DNA from: Pseudomonas sp. Irchel s3f7
GTDB lineage: Bacteria > Pseudomonadota > Gammaproteobacteria > Pseudomonadales > Pseudomonadaceae
Direction: 5' to 3'
NCBI RefSeq assembly: GCF_900187615.1
Contig: NZ_FYDO01000015.1
Span: 1-64,000, forward strand
DNA: 64,000 bases
A program made the position numbers and the translations under genes. Shown one piece after another: positions 17,723 through 25,796 of this stretch; position 1 is the first letter of the stretch; each line of letters starts with the position of its first letter. The notes beneath the pieces are model-generated. The model was not told the DNA's origin, searched no databases, and worked only from the letters and a program-made list of their open reading frames with translations.

Positions 17723-18083
17723 TTCATCCACCACGGCGGGTATCACGCCGTACCTCGAAGCCGTCAGCAGCCGCACCGATCTGGTGGACTGGGGCGTGCA
17801 GAGCGACGCCGTCGAAGGTGTCTCGCATTCCAGCGGCCGCTTGCTGTTCAAAGGCCCGAACAACAGCCCTGAAACCGGATTGTGGGTGTGCACGCCGGGG
17901 CGCTGGCGGTTGTCGATTCCCCGGGATGAGCTGTGCCATTTCCTCGCGGGGCACGCCATTTACCGCAACGACAACGGCGAAGTGATCGAAGTGCGCCCCA
18001 ACACCCTGGTGCTGTTCCCGGCGGGTTGGACCGGCGAGTGCGAAGTCCGGGAAACCCTGCGCAACGTTTACATGCTTGCCTGA
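17715..18083 (+). CDS. Cupin_3 (DUF861) family protein
   Basis: A 122-residue cupin with the core RDELCHFLAGHAIY and an LFPAGWTGE turn. It starts 8 nt inside the preceding glycosyltransferase gene (ATGCCTGA), which ties its production to that enzyme. It is related to the cupins at 8183 and 18211. Function is unknown. Small cupins of this type may isomerise, hydrolyse or sense pathway intermediates. Confidence 0.8.
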   Translation: MPDSSTTAGITPYLEAVSSRTDLVDWGVQSDAVEGVSHSSGRLLFKGPNNSPETGLWVCTPGRWRLSIPRDELCHFLAGHAIYRNDNGEVIEVRPNTLVLFPAGWTGECEVRETLRNVYMLA

Positions 18084-18088
18084 ACTTT

Positions 18089-18176
18089 GTAGGAGCCGGC
18101 TTGCTGGCGATAGCGGTACGCCGGGCGACATCTGTGTCGACTGTCCCGACGCAATCGCCAGCAAGCCGGCTCCTAC
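18089..18176. repeat. REP hairpin inside the GT1 operon
   Basis: A perfect 23-bp inverted repeat (arms 18089-18111 and 18154-18176, core GTAGGAGCCGGCTTGCTGG) sits between two cupin genes of one operon. It could trim or stabilise the mRNA there, lowering expression of the downstream cupin, kinase and dehydrogenase. Confidence 0.9.
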
Positions 18177-18210
18177 AGGTTAGATACTGACTATTTACTG
18201 GAGAAAATGA

Positions 18211-18555
18211 ATGACTACCCCGTTTCTGTACGACCCGCTGAGCATCACCGACGTCAAGGATTGGGGCGTGATCCCGACCATGCTCGAAGGCGAATCCCGT
18301 GTTTCCGGCGTGGTGCTGCACAAAGGCCCCGAAGGCCAGTCCGAGTGCGGCATCTGGATCTGCACCCCGGGTAAGTGGTTTTGCCATGTCACCAGCGACG
18401 AGTTCTGCCACTTCCTCGAGGGTCGCTGCACGTACGTTCACGAGTCCGGCGAAGTGATCGAGATCAAACCGGACACCGCCGCATTCTTTCGCAAAGACTG
18501 GAAAGGCGTGTGCACCGTCCACGAGACCATCAAAAAGGTCTACATGATCCGGTGA
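18211..18555 (+). CDS. Cupin_3 (DUF861) family protein
   Basis: A 114-residue cupin resembling the one at 17715, with the core SDEFCHFLEGRCTY and the C-terminal ETIKKVYMIR, which matches RNVYML in its neighbour. A GGAGAAAATGA ribosome site precedes the start. Six nucleotides separate it from the kinase gene. The two adjacent cupins look like a duplication split by a REP hairpin. Activity unknown. Confidence 0.8.
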   Translation: MTTPFLYDPLSITDVKDWGVIPTMLEGESRVSGVVLHKGPEGQSECGIWICTPGKWFCHVTSDEFCHFLEGRCTYVHESGEVIEIKPDTAAFFRKDWKGVCTVHETIKKVYMIR

Positions 18556-18560
18556 CCGCC

Positions 18561-19634
18561 ATGACAGATGCACTGGCGTCATTGCCAACCCGTGAAGAGC
18601 AGCGCGCAGCGTTTCTGGCATGTGCCGGTTACGCCGGGACAGCGCTGATCGCGCTGCCGGCGGATGCTTCGACCCGGCGCTACTTTCGCCTGGACGGCGC
18701 CGGGCTGTTGTTGATGGATTCGCCGCCCCACAGCGAACCCATCGGCCCGTTTGTACGGGTCGCCCGGCAGTTGCAGGGGCTGGGCCTGTCCGCGCCGGCC
18801 TTGCTGGAAGTGGACGAAGCGGCGGGGCTGGCCCTGATCGAGGATTTCGGTCACGACACCTACACCCGGCTGCTGGCGGCCGGCTACTCGGAGTCGGGGT
18901 TGTATCACCTTGCAGTCGATACGTTGGTGACGCTGCATCGCGCGCCATCAGCCGCTGAACTGGCCCCTTACGACGAACAACGACTGGCAGACGAATACGC
19001 ACTGTTTATCGATTGGTACGTGCCGCTGTTGATCGGCAAAGAAGCGGCGCACAAGCTGCGCGATGAGTATCTGGCGCTGTTCGCGGACGCCTGTCGCGAC
19101 GTCGCAAAACGCCGCGAAGCTTTGGTGCTGCGGGACTTCCATGTCGACAACCTGATGCTGTTGCAAGGCCGTGAAGGTGTCGCGGCCTGCGGCTTGCTGG
19201 ATTTTCAGGACGCGTTGGTCGGGGCGGCGGCCTATGACCTGATGTCGCTGCTCGAAGACGCCCGGCGCGATGTGCCTGAAGCGTTGCGAGAGAAACTGAT
19301 CACTCTTTACCTGTTGCGGCGCCCGGAGCTGGATGCGTTGCGTTTTCTCGCCGATTACCGGTGCCTGGCGGCCCAGCGTCACGCCAAGGTGCTGGGGATA
19401 TTCGTGCGCCTGGCGGGCCGCGACGGCAAGCACGGATACCTGGCGCACCTGCCGCGCACTCTGGGCCTGTTTGTCCGCGCCCTTGAAGCCCAAGCCTTTG
19501 CGCCGCTGCGCCAGTGGCTCGACCGGCATGTTTCGGGCTGGCGCGATGAACTGCCCGCCGAGACGCTGGCGATGTTGCGCCAAACCCCTTATCGATTGGT
19601 TCAAGGATCCTCCCATGGCCACGTTCAACACTGA
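18561..19634 (+). CDS. AmgK-like anomeric sugar kinase (COG3178 phosphotransferase)
   Basis: A 357-residue aminoglycoside-phosphotransferase-fold kinase. ADASTRRYFR (residues 34-43) matches the phosphate-loop region of AmgK. LRDFHVDNL supplies the catalytic Asp192 and Asn197, LLDFQDA supplies the metal Asp214, and the C-terminal RHAKVLGIFVRLAGRDGK segment is also AmgK-like. AmgK phosphorylates N-acetylmuramate or N-acetylglucosamine at the anomeric carbon in cell-wall recycling, but no murU uridylyltransferase is beside this copy. In this operon it may phosphorylate a free sugar released from, or destined for, the GT1 products. Its 3' end overlaps the aldehyde dehydrogenase start by 20 nt. 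Confidence 0.75.
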   Translation: MTDALASLPTREEQRAAFLACAGYAGTALIALPADASTRRYFRLDGAGLLLMDSPPHSEPIGPFVRVARQLQGLGLSAPALLEVDEAAGLALIEDFGHDTYTRLLAAGYSESGLYHLAVDTLVTLHRAPSAAELAPYDEQRLADEYALFIDWYVPLLIGKEAAHKLRDEYLALFADACRDVAKRREALVLRDFHVDNLMLLQGREGVAACGLLDFQDALVGAAAYDLMSLLEDARRDVPEALREKLITLYLLRRPELDALRFLADYRCLAAQRHAKVLGIFVRLAGRDGKHGYLAHLPRTLGLFVRALEAQAFAPLRQWLDRHVSGWRDELPAETLAMLRQTPYRLVQGSSHGHVQH

Positions 19635-21123
19635 CACCGCTTTGCGTTTCATCAACTCCGAATTCCTGCCGCTCACGGCTGGCCGCGTACGTGAAGTGCT
19701 CGACCCCGCGACCTTGCAGCCGGTGGGGCAGGTCGGTCTGTGTGGCGAAACGGACGTACAAGCCGCCATCGATGCCGCCACCGCTGCGCAAAAACAGTGG
19801 CGCGTGGTCGATGCCAAAAGCCGCGCCGCACGCCTGCATCAACTGGCCAACGCCATCGAACAGAGCGTGGCCTGCAACCGCGAAGTCGCACGCCTGATGA
19901 CCCTCGAAATGGGCAAGCCGTTTCCCGAGGCCATGGGCGAGCTGGCGAACTGCGCGCCGATCTTTCGCTACTACGCGGAAATGGCCCGGGACGATGCCGG
20001 TAAGGTGGCCGGCACTACGCAAATCGGTTCTTTCCAGCATGTGCGTTACGAGCCGTATGGCGTCAGCGTGCACATCATGCCGTTCAACTTTCCGATCCTG
20101 CTGATGTGCTGGACGGTCGCCGCGTCGCTGGCGGCGGGCAACGCCTGCATCATCAAACCGGCGGAAGCCACGACCCTGTGCACCCTCAAATTCATGGAGC
20201 ATTTCACGGCGCTGTTGCCGGGGCTGGTGTCCTGCGTGCCGGGCGATGCTGCAACCGCGCAGCTGCTGGTGCAGTCGGAACAGACCCATGCGGTAGCGTT
20301 CACCGGCAGCGTGGCGGCGGGCAAGGCCGTTGCCGTGGCGTGTGCCGAACGGATGAAACCCTGTGTGATCGAGGCCGGTGGCAGTGATCCGCTGATCATT
20401 TCCAAGCATGCGCCCCTGGAAGTTGCAGCGGCCGGCGCGGTGACCGCAGCGTTTCATCTCAGTGGGCAGATTTGCACCTCGGCCGAACGTTTTTATGTGG
20501 TCGACGAGATTCATGACGAGTTTGTCGCCAGGTTCGCCGAGCGCACCCGTGCCTTGCGCATCGGCCACGGCCTGGAGCGTTCGGAAATCGGGCCGATGGT
20601 CAGCGAGGCGGCGCGCAACAAAGTCATGCGCCTGGTCGATGACGCCGTGGCCAAGGGCGCAACCGTGGTCTGCGGCGGGCGAATTCCGCCACAGCACACG
20701 GTGGGCTGGTTCTACGAGCCGACCATCCTCACCGGCGTGACCGGCGACATGGCGATCCTGCAGGAAGAGTGCTTCGGCCCGGTGGCGGCGATCTGCCGTG
20801 TGAGCGACTTCGACGAAGCCGTGCGGCTGGCCAATGATTCGCCGTTCGGCCTTGGCGCGTCGCTGTTCTCCACCGACCTGGCCGAAGCCATGGAGGCCGC
20901 CGAGCGGCTGGAGGCGGGCATGGTCTGGGTCAACAACCCGCTGATCGACAACGATGCGCTGCCGTTCGGTGGCTGGAAAATGTCGGGCCTTGGGCGTGAA
21001 CTGGGGCGTCAGGGGCTTGAGGCATTCCGCCGTTCGAAGATGGTCATCATCGATCACCAGCCCAAGATTCAGGACTGGTGGTACCCGTACGCCGACGACG
21101 TGTTCTATCGCGATCCGGTCTGA
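19615..21123 (+). CDS. NAD(P)-dependent aldehyde dehydrogenase
   Basis: A 502-residue aldehyde dehydrogenase. Cys287 in GQICTS is the nucleophile and Glu253 in IEAGGSDP the general base; the usual LGGK is changed to AGGS. FTGSVAAGKAV binds the cofactor. The start at 19615 overlaps the kinase gene by 20 nt; a longer reading would run through the kinase frame and is not credible. It probably oxidises the aldehyde formed by the flavin oxidase at 8559 to the acid, finishing the amine-to-acid sequence. Last gene of the rightward arm. Confidence 0.85.
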   Translation: MATFNTDTALRFINSEFLPLTAGRVREVLDPATLQPVGQVGLCGETDVQAAIDAATAAQKQWRVVDAKSRAARLHQLANAIEQSVACNREVARLMTLEMGKPFPEAMGELANCAPIFRYYAEMARDDAGKVAGTTQIGSFQHVRYEPYGVSVHIMPFNFPILLMCWTVAASLAAGNACIIKPAEATTLCTLKFMEHFTALLPGLVSCVPGDAATAQLLVQSEQTHAVAFTGSVAAGKAVAVACAERMKPCVIEAGGSDPLIISKHAPLEVAAAGAVTAAFHLSGQICTSAERFYVVDEIHDEFVARFAERTRALRIGHGLERSEIGPMVSEAARNKVMRLVDDAVAKGATVVCGGRIPPQHTVGWFYEPTILTGVTGDMAILQEECFGPVAAICRVSDFDEAVRLANDSPFGLGASLFSTDLAEAMEAAERLEAGMVWVNNPLIDNDALPFGGWKMSGLGRELGRQGLEAFRRSKMVIIDHQPKIQDWWYPYADDVFYRDPV

Positions 21124-21140
21124 AACCGGCGCCTTCAAGA

Positions 21141-21172
21141 AGGCCGCTTCCCCAGTTTGTAGGAAGCGGCCT
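21141..21172. terminator. Hairpin terminator between convergent genes
   Basis: AGGCCGCTTCC (21141-21151) and its perfect complement (21162-21172) form an 11-bp stem with a 10-nt loop between the convergent dehydrogenase and nasA genes. There is no clear T-run, so it may act as a weak bidirectional terminator or an mRNA 3'-end stabiliser. Confidence 0.5.
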
Positions 21173-21195
21173 CGTCAAGCGTCGCCGGGAGGCCT

Positions 21196-24100
21196 TCAGT
21201 AAACATCCCGCAAGTAACGTTTCTGCTCGCTCAACCGGCGCCAGTAATCACTGGCGTTTTCGGCGCTGAGACCACCATGGTTTTGTGCAACCTCGCGCAA
21301 GGCCCGATCGACATCTTTGGCCATCTGGCTGGCGTCGCCACAGACGTACAGTTGCGCACCCTCCTGCAACCAGCGCCACAGGTCTGCACCTTGTTCGCGA
21401 ATCCGGTCCTGCACGTAGATCTTCTGTGACTGGTCGCGGGAAAACGCCAGGCTCAGTTGCGTCAGCGTGCCGTCGCGCTGCATGCCTTGCAGTTCGTCGC
21501 GGTAGTAGAAGTCGGTGGCGGCATGCTGTTCGCCGAAGAACAGCCAGTTCTTGCCCTGGTCGCCCCGGGCGCGGCGCTCCTGCAGGAAGGCGCGAAACGG
21601 CGCCACACCGGTGCCCGGGCCAATCATGATCATCGGCACGTCGCCATCGACCGGTGCGCGGAAGTGCTTCGACGGCTGGACGAACACCGGCACGTTGCCG
21701 CTCTGGGCGCGGTCGGCGAGAAAGGTCGAAGACACGCCTTTGCGTTTGCCATAGCGCACGGCCGCCACCGTGAGGTGGATTTCCCGAGGGTGCGCCTTGG
21801 GGCTTGAAGCGATGGAGTACAGGCGCGGTTGTAGGCGTTTCAACGTCCCCAGCAACTCGCTCGCCGAGCAATTCACCGGAAACTCCTGCAACACGTCCGC
21901 CAGTTGCCGACCCCACAGCCAGTCCTTTAATTCGGCTTTGCGCTCACTGCCCAGCAGTTGTTTCAATCTGGGGTTGGTGCTGCGCTCGGCGATGAACGCC
22001 AGGGTTTCGCTGTTCGGGCGTGCGATTTCGAAATGCTCGGTCAGGGCTTGATGCAGCGGCACTTCGCCGCGTTGATCGATGCTCACGGCGGTTTCGCCGC
22101 GCAACCGGGTCAGATCGAGCAGTTCGCTGACCAGCTCAGGGCAGTTGCGCGGGTGAACGCCCAAGGCGTCTCCGGCCTCGTAACGCAGGTCCGAATCCGC
22201 CAGGTCGAGGGCGAACATGCGGGTTTCCTTGTTCGGGCTCTGGCTGTTGAGGTGCAGGTTGGTCAGCAGGCGTGAAGCGTAAGGCCTGGACTTTGCCGAT
22301 GTTTCGACGGGATCGCTGCCGGTACTTGGCGACGGTTCTACTGTGGCTCTCGGCTTCAGGGTTTTGCGCAGGTCGGCGAGCCAGGCGTCTGCTTGCTCCT
22401 CGAATTCGGTATCGCAATCCACCCGCTCCAGCAGACGCGTAGCCCCCAGTTCTTGCAAGCGTTGATCAAGTTTTTTGCCGTGCTGGCAGAACTGATCGTA
22501 GTTGGGGTCGCCCAAGGCGAGCACGGCAAAGCGCAGTGACTCCAGGCGCGTCTCGGCGGTGTTGAGGGTGTGCCAGAAGCCTTCGCCGTTGTCTGGCGGA
22601 TCGCCGTCGCCGAAGGTGCTGCTGATCAGTGCCAGCGTCTGGGTATTGGCGAGTTTGCTGGCGGGAAAGTCCGCCATCGCGCTCAGCTCCACGCTGACAC
22701 CGTCGTCCCGCAGACGCGCGGCAAAACGCTCGGCCAGCGCTTCGGCATTGCCGGTTTGCGAGGCCCATAACAGGGTCACGGCCGGCTGATCGGTGACTGT
22801 CGCCGGGGCATGGCTGTCAGGCTCAACTCGACTGAACAGCCCGCCGAGAACGCCGTCCAGCCAGAGTCGCGTATCCGCAGCCAAAGGCGCGTTGGACGGC
22901 ATGACCGGCACGCCGCTCACTTGACGACCGGCCGGGGATTGCAGGCCGCTGATAAAACCGGCGAGGTAGGTGCGTTCACGATCATTGAGTTGAGGAGACG
23001 GCAGGCTGCTGATGCCCACGAGGTCAGCGAAGGCCGAGAGGCTCGACATGGCAATTTCCTCTGTCAAAGCGGGGAGTGGGGTGACCGTGACCGTGGCCGG
23101 CGCCGGGGTATCGAGGAACCGGTGCTCGATCAGTTCGACCCGTTGCAGGGCGACGGCGCAGAACTTGAGTTCAGGCTGCTGCGAAAGGGCGTCGACGGCG
23201 TCGTTGGTGACGGCGTTGATTGCCAAGTGCTCGCCGAACACATCGCTCCAGTGAAACGGCGCAAAGCAATTGCCCTGGCGCACCCGGTCGGTCACCACGG
23301 CGGGCAACACGGCGCGGCCGCGCACTGAACGCACTTCGACCGGGTCCTTGTCCTTGAGGCCCAACTGACGCGCATCCTCAGGGTGAATTTCAATGAATGG
23401 CCCCGGATTGAGTTTGTTCAGCGTCTCGACTTTGCCGGTCTTGGTCAGGGTGTGCCATTGGTGCTGCAAGCGGCCGGTGTTGAGCACGAAAGGAAAGGAC
23501 TCATCGGGCATTTCGGCGGGCGCCAGGTGCGGACGCGGCAGGAAAATGCCCTTGCCGTGGCGGGTCGGAAATGTGATGGCGGGCGCGCTGAGATCTGCAT
23601 CCTTGTCGATGTAGCGAATCGGATTGCGATCGGCGTCGGACTCGGACGCGCAAGGCCATTGCAGCGGTTTCTCGCGCAGACGCGGGTAGCTGGCGCCGCG
23701 AATGTCATAGCCGGTGGCCGGGTTCCAGGCACGTTTGATTTCTTCAAACACTTCGCTGGCGTCGGCATAAGTGAAGGCTTCGGCGAAGCCCATCGCGCAC
23801 GCCACTCGGGCGATGATTTGCCAGTCGGGCAGCGTTTCGCCGGGTGGTTCCACGGCTTTTTGCATCAGTGTCAGGTTGCGCTCGGAGTTGATCATCACGC
23901 CTTCGGCTTCGGCCCAGAGTGCGCCCGGCAGCAGGATGTCGGCGTAGCGGTTGGTCTCGGTATCGAGAAAGGCATCCTGCGTGATGACCAGTTCAGCCGC
24001 CTGTAATCCTTCAATGACGCTCTGGCGATTGGGCGCAGACGCCACCGGGTTGGTGCAGATGATCCAGCAAGCCTTGATCTGGCCGGCGCGCATTTGCTCG

Positions 24101-25260
24101 AACATCGCCACGGTGCCTGCGCCGGTAGTCGTTGGGAGGCTGCCGTGCGGGATGCGCCACAGGTCTTCGATGAATACGCGGTCAGCCTCGACCAGCGTCG
24201 AACGCTGTCCCGGCAGGCCCGGCCCCATGTAGCCCATTTCGCGTCCGCCCATGGCGTTCGGTTGCCCGGTCAGGGAAAACGGTCCGCTGCCTGGTCGGCA
24301 GATGGCGCCAGTGGCCAGGTGCAGGTTGCACAGCGCGTTGGTGTTCCAGGTGCCGTGGGTGCTTTGGTTCAGGCCCATGGTCCAGCAACTCATCCATTCA
24401 GCGGCCTCGCCAATCCACTGCGCGGCCTGGCGAATGTCCGCCTCAGGAAGGCCGGTGATCTCGGCAACCTTGTCTGCTGGGTAGTCCTCCAGAAACCCGG
24501 GCATGGCCTCCCAACCTTGGGTGAAGGAGGCGATGAAGGCCGGGTCGGTGTGGCCGTTTTTCACCAGCAGGTGCAGCAAACCGTTGAGCAACGCGAGGTC
24601 GGTGCCGGGTTTGATCGGCAGGAACAGGTCGGCCTTGAGCGCGGTGGCGCTGCGCCGTGGATCGACCACGATCAGCTTCGCCCCGGCCTTGACCCGGTCC
24701 ATCATGCGCAGGAACAGAATCGGGTGACAGTCGGCCATGTTCGCGCCGATCACCAAGAACAGGTCCGCGTGATCGAAGTCGTCATAAGAGCCGGGCGGCC
24801 CGTCGGCGCCGAGGGACAGTTTGTAGCCGCTGCTGGCGCTGGCCATGCACAGGCGGGAATTGGATTCGATGTGAGGGGTGCGGACAAAACCCTTGGCCAG
24901 TTTGTTGACCAGGTACTGGGCCTCCAGCGACATCTGCCCGGACACATAGAAGGACAGGGCATCGGGACCGTGGGAATCCAGAATGTGGCGCAGTCTGGCG
25001 GCTGTTTCGTTGATGGCGTTGTCCATCGTCACGCGCACCGGGTCGCGATCGCGCTCCTGGCGCAGGTAGGCATTTTCCATACGCCCCGACTCGGCAATCG
25101 CCTGCCCGCTGGTGGTGCCTTTGGTGCACAGACGGCCGGCATTGGCCGGATGGGTCTTGTCGCCAGTCACCTTGATCACGCGGTTGTCTTCGACCTGCAT
25201 GACGATGCCGCAGCCCACACCGCAATAGGGACACACGCTGCGTACGGATTTACTTGCCAT
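21196..25260 (-). CDS. nasA: Assimilatory nitrate reductase fused to CysJ-like flavoprotein
   Basis: A 1354-residue fusion. Residues 1-700 are a molybdopterin oxidoreductase of NasA type: a 4Fe-4S site made by CPYCGVGCG and GRLCTKG, then the Mo-bis-MGD domains. From about residue 827 a flavodoxin-like FMN domain follows (ASQTGNAEA, FGDGDPPDNGEG), then an FNR module with FAD site (PRLYSIASSP, about 1142) and NADPH site (MIGPGTGVAPFRAF, about 1209). It should reduce nitrate to nitrite in the cytoplasm with electrons passed internally from NADPH. At residue 738 an internal ATG (23049) has a strong AGAGGAAA ribosome site and would give a CysJ-sized protein of 617 residues. Expression is under a sigma-54 promoter and an attenuating leader. 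Confidence 0.9.
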   Translation of the reverse strand: MASKSVRSVCPYCGVGCGIVMQVEDNRVIKVTGDKTHPANAGRLCTKGTTSGQAIAESGRMENAYLRQERDRDPVRVTMDNAINETAARLRHILDSHGPDALSFYVSGQMSLEAQYLVNKLAKGFVRTPHIESNSRLCMASASSGYKLSLGADGPPGSYDDFDHADLFLVIGANMADCHPILFLRMMDRVKAGAKLIVVDPRRSATALKADLFLPIKPGTDLALLNGLLHLLVKNGHTDPAFIASFTQGWEAMPGFLEDYPADKVAEITGLPEADIRQAAQWIGEAAEWMSCWTMGLNQSTHGTWNTNALCNLHLATGAICRPGSGPFSLTGQPNAMGGREMGYMGPGLPGQRSTLVEADRVFIEDLWRIPHGSLPTTTGAGTVAMFEQMRAGQIKACWIICTNPVASAPNRQSVIEGLQAAELVITQDAFLDTETNRYADILLPGALWAEAEGVMINSERNLTLMQKAVEPPGETLPDWQIIARVACAMGFAEAFTYADASEVFEEIKRAWNPATGYDIRGASYPRLREKPLQWPCASESDADRNPIRYIDKDADLSAPAITFPTRHGKGIFLPRPHLAPAEMPDESFPFVLNTGRLQHQWHTLTKTGKVETLNKLNPGPFIEIHPEDARQLGLKDKDPVEVRSVRGRAVLPAVVTDRVRQGNCFAPFHWSDVFGEHLAINAVTNDAVDALSQQPELKFCAVALQRVELIEHRFLDTPAPATVTVTPLPALTEEIAMSSLSAFADLVGISSLPSPQLNDRERTYLAGFISGLQSPAGRQVSGVPVMPSNAPLAADTRLWLDGVLGGLFSRVEPDSHAPATVTDQPAVTLLWASQTGNAEALAERFAARLRDDGVSVELSAMADFPASKLANTQTLALISSTFGDGDPPDNGEGFWHTLNTAETRLESLRFAVLALGDPNYDQFCQHGKKLDQRLQELGATRLLERVDCDTEFEEQADAWLADLRKTLKPRATVEPSPSTGSDPVETSAKSRPYASRLLTNLHLNSQSPNKETRMFALDLADSDLRYEAGDALGVHPRNCPELVSELLDLTRLRGETAVSIDQRGEVPLHQALTEHFEIARPNSETLAFIAERSTNPRLKQLLGSERKAELKDWLWGRQLADVLQEFPVNCSASELLGTLKRLQPRLYSIASSPKAHPREIHLTVAAVRYGKRKGVSSTFLADRAQSGNVPVFVQPSKHFRAPVDGDVPMIMIGPGTGVAPFRAFLQERRARGDQGKNWLFFGEQHAATDFYYRDELQGMQRDGTLTQLSLAFSRDQSQKIYVQDRIREQGADLWRWLQEGAQLYVCGDASQMAKDVDRALREVAQNHGGLSAENASDYWRRLSEQKRYLRDVY

Positions 25261-25305
25261 CTTCGCCCCTTGGATCTTTTGCCAGCACTTGCCGAACCCG
25301 GAAAC

Positions 25306-25357
25306 AAAAAAGGCGCCATGTGACCCTCCGTTAAAACGGGGGTTACACGGCGCCTTT
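25306..25357 (-). terminator. Attenuator of the nasA leader
   Basis: In the minus-strand transcript, AAAGGCGCC (25357-25349) pairs with GGCGCC followed by a run of six T (25317-25306), with further partial pairing inside. This intrinsic terminator lies upstream of nasA. Its 5' arm overlaps hairpin P2, so the two structures exclude each other. Confidence 0.8.
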
Positions 25358-25387
25358 GTCGTATGTGGGCAATCAGCGTTGACTGCC
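25345..25387 (-). promoter_or_regulatory. ANTAR (NasT-type) antitermination hairpins P1 and P2 of nasA
   Basis: Read on the minus strand, P1 (25387-25368) has a 7-bp stem GGCAGTC/GATTGCC around loop AACGCT. P2 (25364-25345) has a stem of seven positions with one A.C mismatch around loop AAAGGC. Both hexaloops have A at position 1 and G at position 4, the defining mark of ANTAR-protein RNA targets. P2 shares bases with the terminator at 25306-25357. Known NasT or NasR proteins bind such pairs to prevent termination when nitrate or nitrite is present. Confidence 0.75.
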
Positions 25388-25402
25388 TATTGGTGAGGTT
25401 CT

Positions 25403-25418
25403 AGCAAGTCACGCGCCA
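25403..25418 (-). promoter_or_regulatory. Sigma-54 promoter of nasA
   Basis: On the minus strand TGGCGCGTGACTTGCT matches the -24/-12 consensus TGGCACG-N4-TTGCW at all but one fixed position. Transcription would start near 25391, just ahead of hairpin P1. Confidence 0.8.
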
Positions 25419-25527
25419 GAATGCTCGATTGCTGCGTTATCTCTGCTGAACAGCGCATTCGGGGCTGCGGATGAAGGGGCGGGAGCCTGCGAATCTGCAC
25501 TTTTTTAAAGCGCCGGCTGCTCGCGTC

Positions 25528-25603
25528 GCACCAGTCGGAAGCGAAGCCGTGAGTGTTGATCCGGGCGGGTTTGTGCGGCTGGATGAACGCAAACCGTTGG
25601 TGC
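25528..25603. promoter_or_regulatory. Candidate NtrC sites between the two sigma-54 promoters
   Basis: Two segments resemble GCACCA-N3-TGGTGC: 25528-25542 (GCACCAGTCGGAAGC) and 25589-25603 (GCAAACCGTTGGTGC). Each matches nine of twelve fixed bases. They lie upstream of both divergent sigma-54 promoters, as expected for NtrC control. Degenerate, so tentative. Confidence 0.4.
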
Positions 25604-25633
25604 CAATGGGGTTACAGGGCTTTTGCTGTCGAC

Positions 25634-25649
25634 TGGCACAGTTGCTGCA
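25634..25649 (+). promoter_or_regulatory. Sigma-54 promoter of nirBD
   Basis: TGGCACAGTTGCTGCA has the TGGCAC of the -24 element and TGCA of the -12 element at the correct spacing; two consensus positions differ. The transcript would begin near 25660 and carry the P1/P2/terminator leader before nirB. Confidence 0.75.
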
Positions 25650-25743
25650 AACGTCATCATCAAGTCCATGGGTTATTCCGTGGAAAGCTCTCTCGGTCAA
25701 CGACGATCGACTGGCCGCACAGGTCGAGGGCAACATCGGTGGA

Positions 25744-25796
25744 TCAGGCACAGCCGTCTGATTTCAACACCATAAAAGAACAGGCAAAGACGCCTG
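25744..25796 (+). promoter_or_regulatory. ANTAR (NasT-type) antitermination hairpins P1 and P2 of nirBD
   Basis: P1 (25744-25761) is a 6-bp stem TCAGGC/GTCTGA with loop ACAGCC. P2 (25781-25796) is a 5-bp stem CAGGC/GCCTG with loop AAAGAC. Both loops are six nucleotides with A1 and G4, matching the ANTAR RNA target. The 3' stem of P2 is also the 5' arm of the terminator at 25790-25825, giving a mutually exclusive switch. Confidence 0.82.

Noticed and set aside
19300..21138. 612-codon minus-strand ORF
   Set aside because: Antisense to the kinase and aldehyde dehydrogenase; the plus strand carries full catalytic motifs.
25437..25761. Overlapping ORFs of about 100 codons in the nasA-nirB gap
   Set aside because: They lie over sigma-54 promoters and leader hairpins, have no ribosome sites and no known domain.
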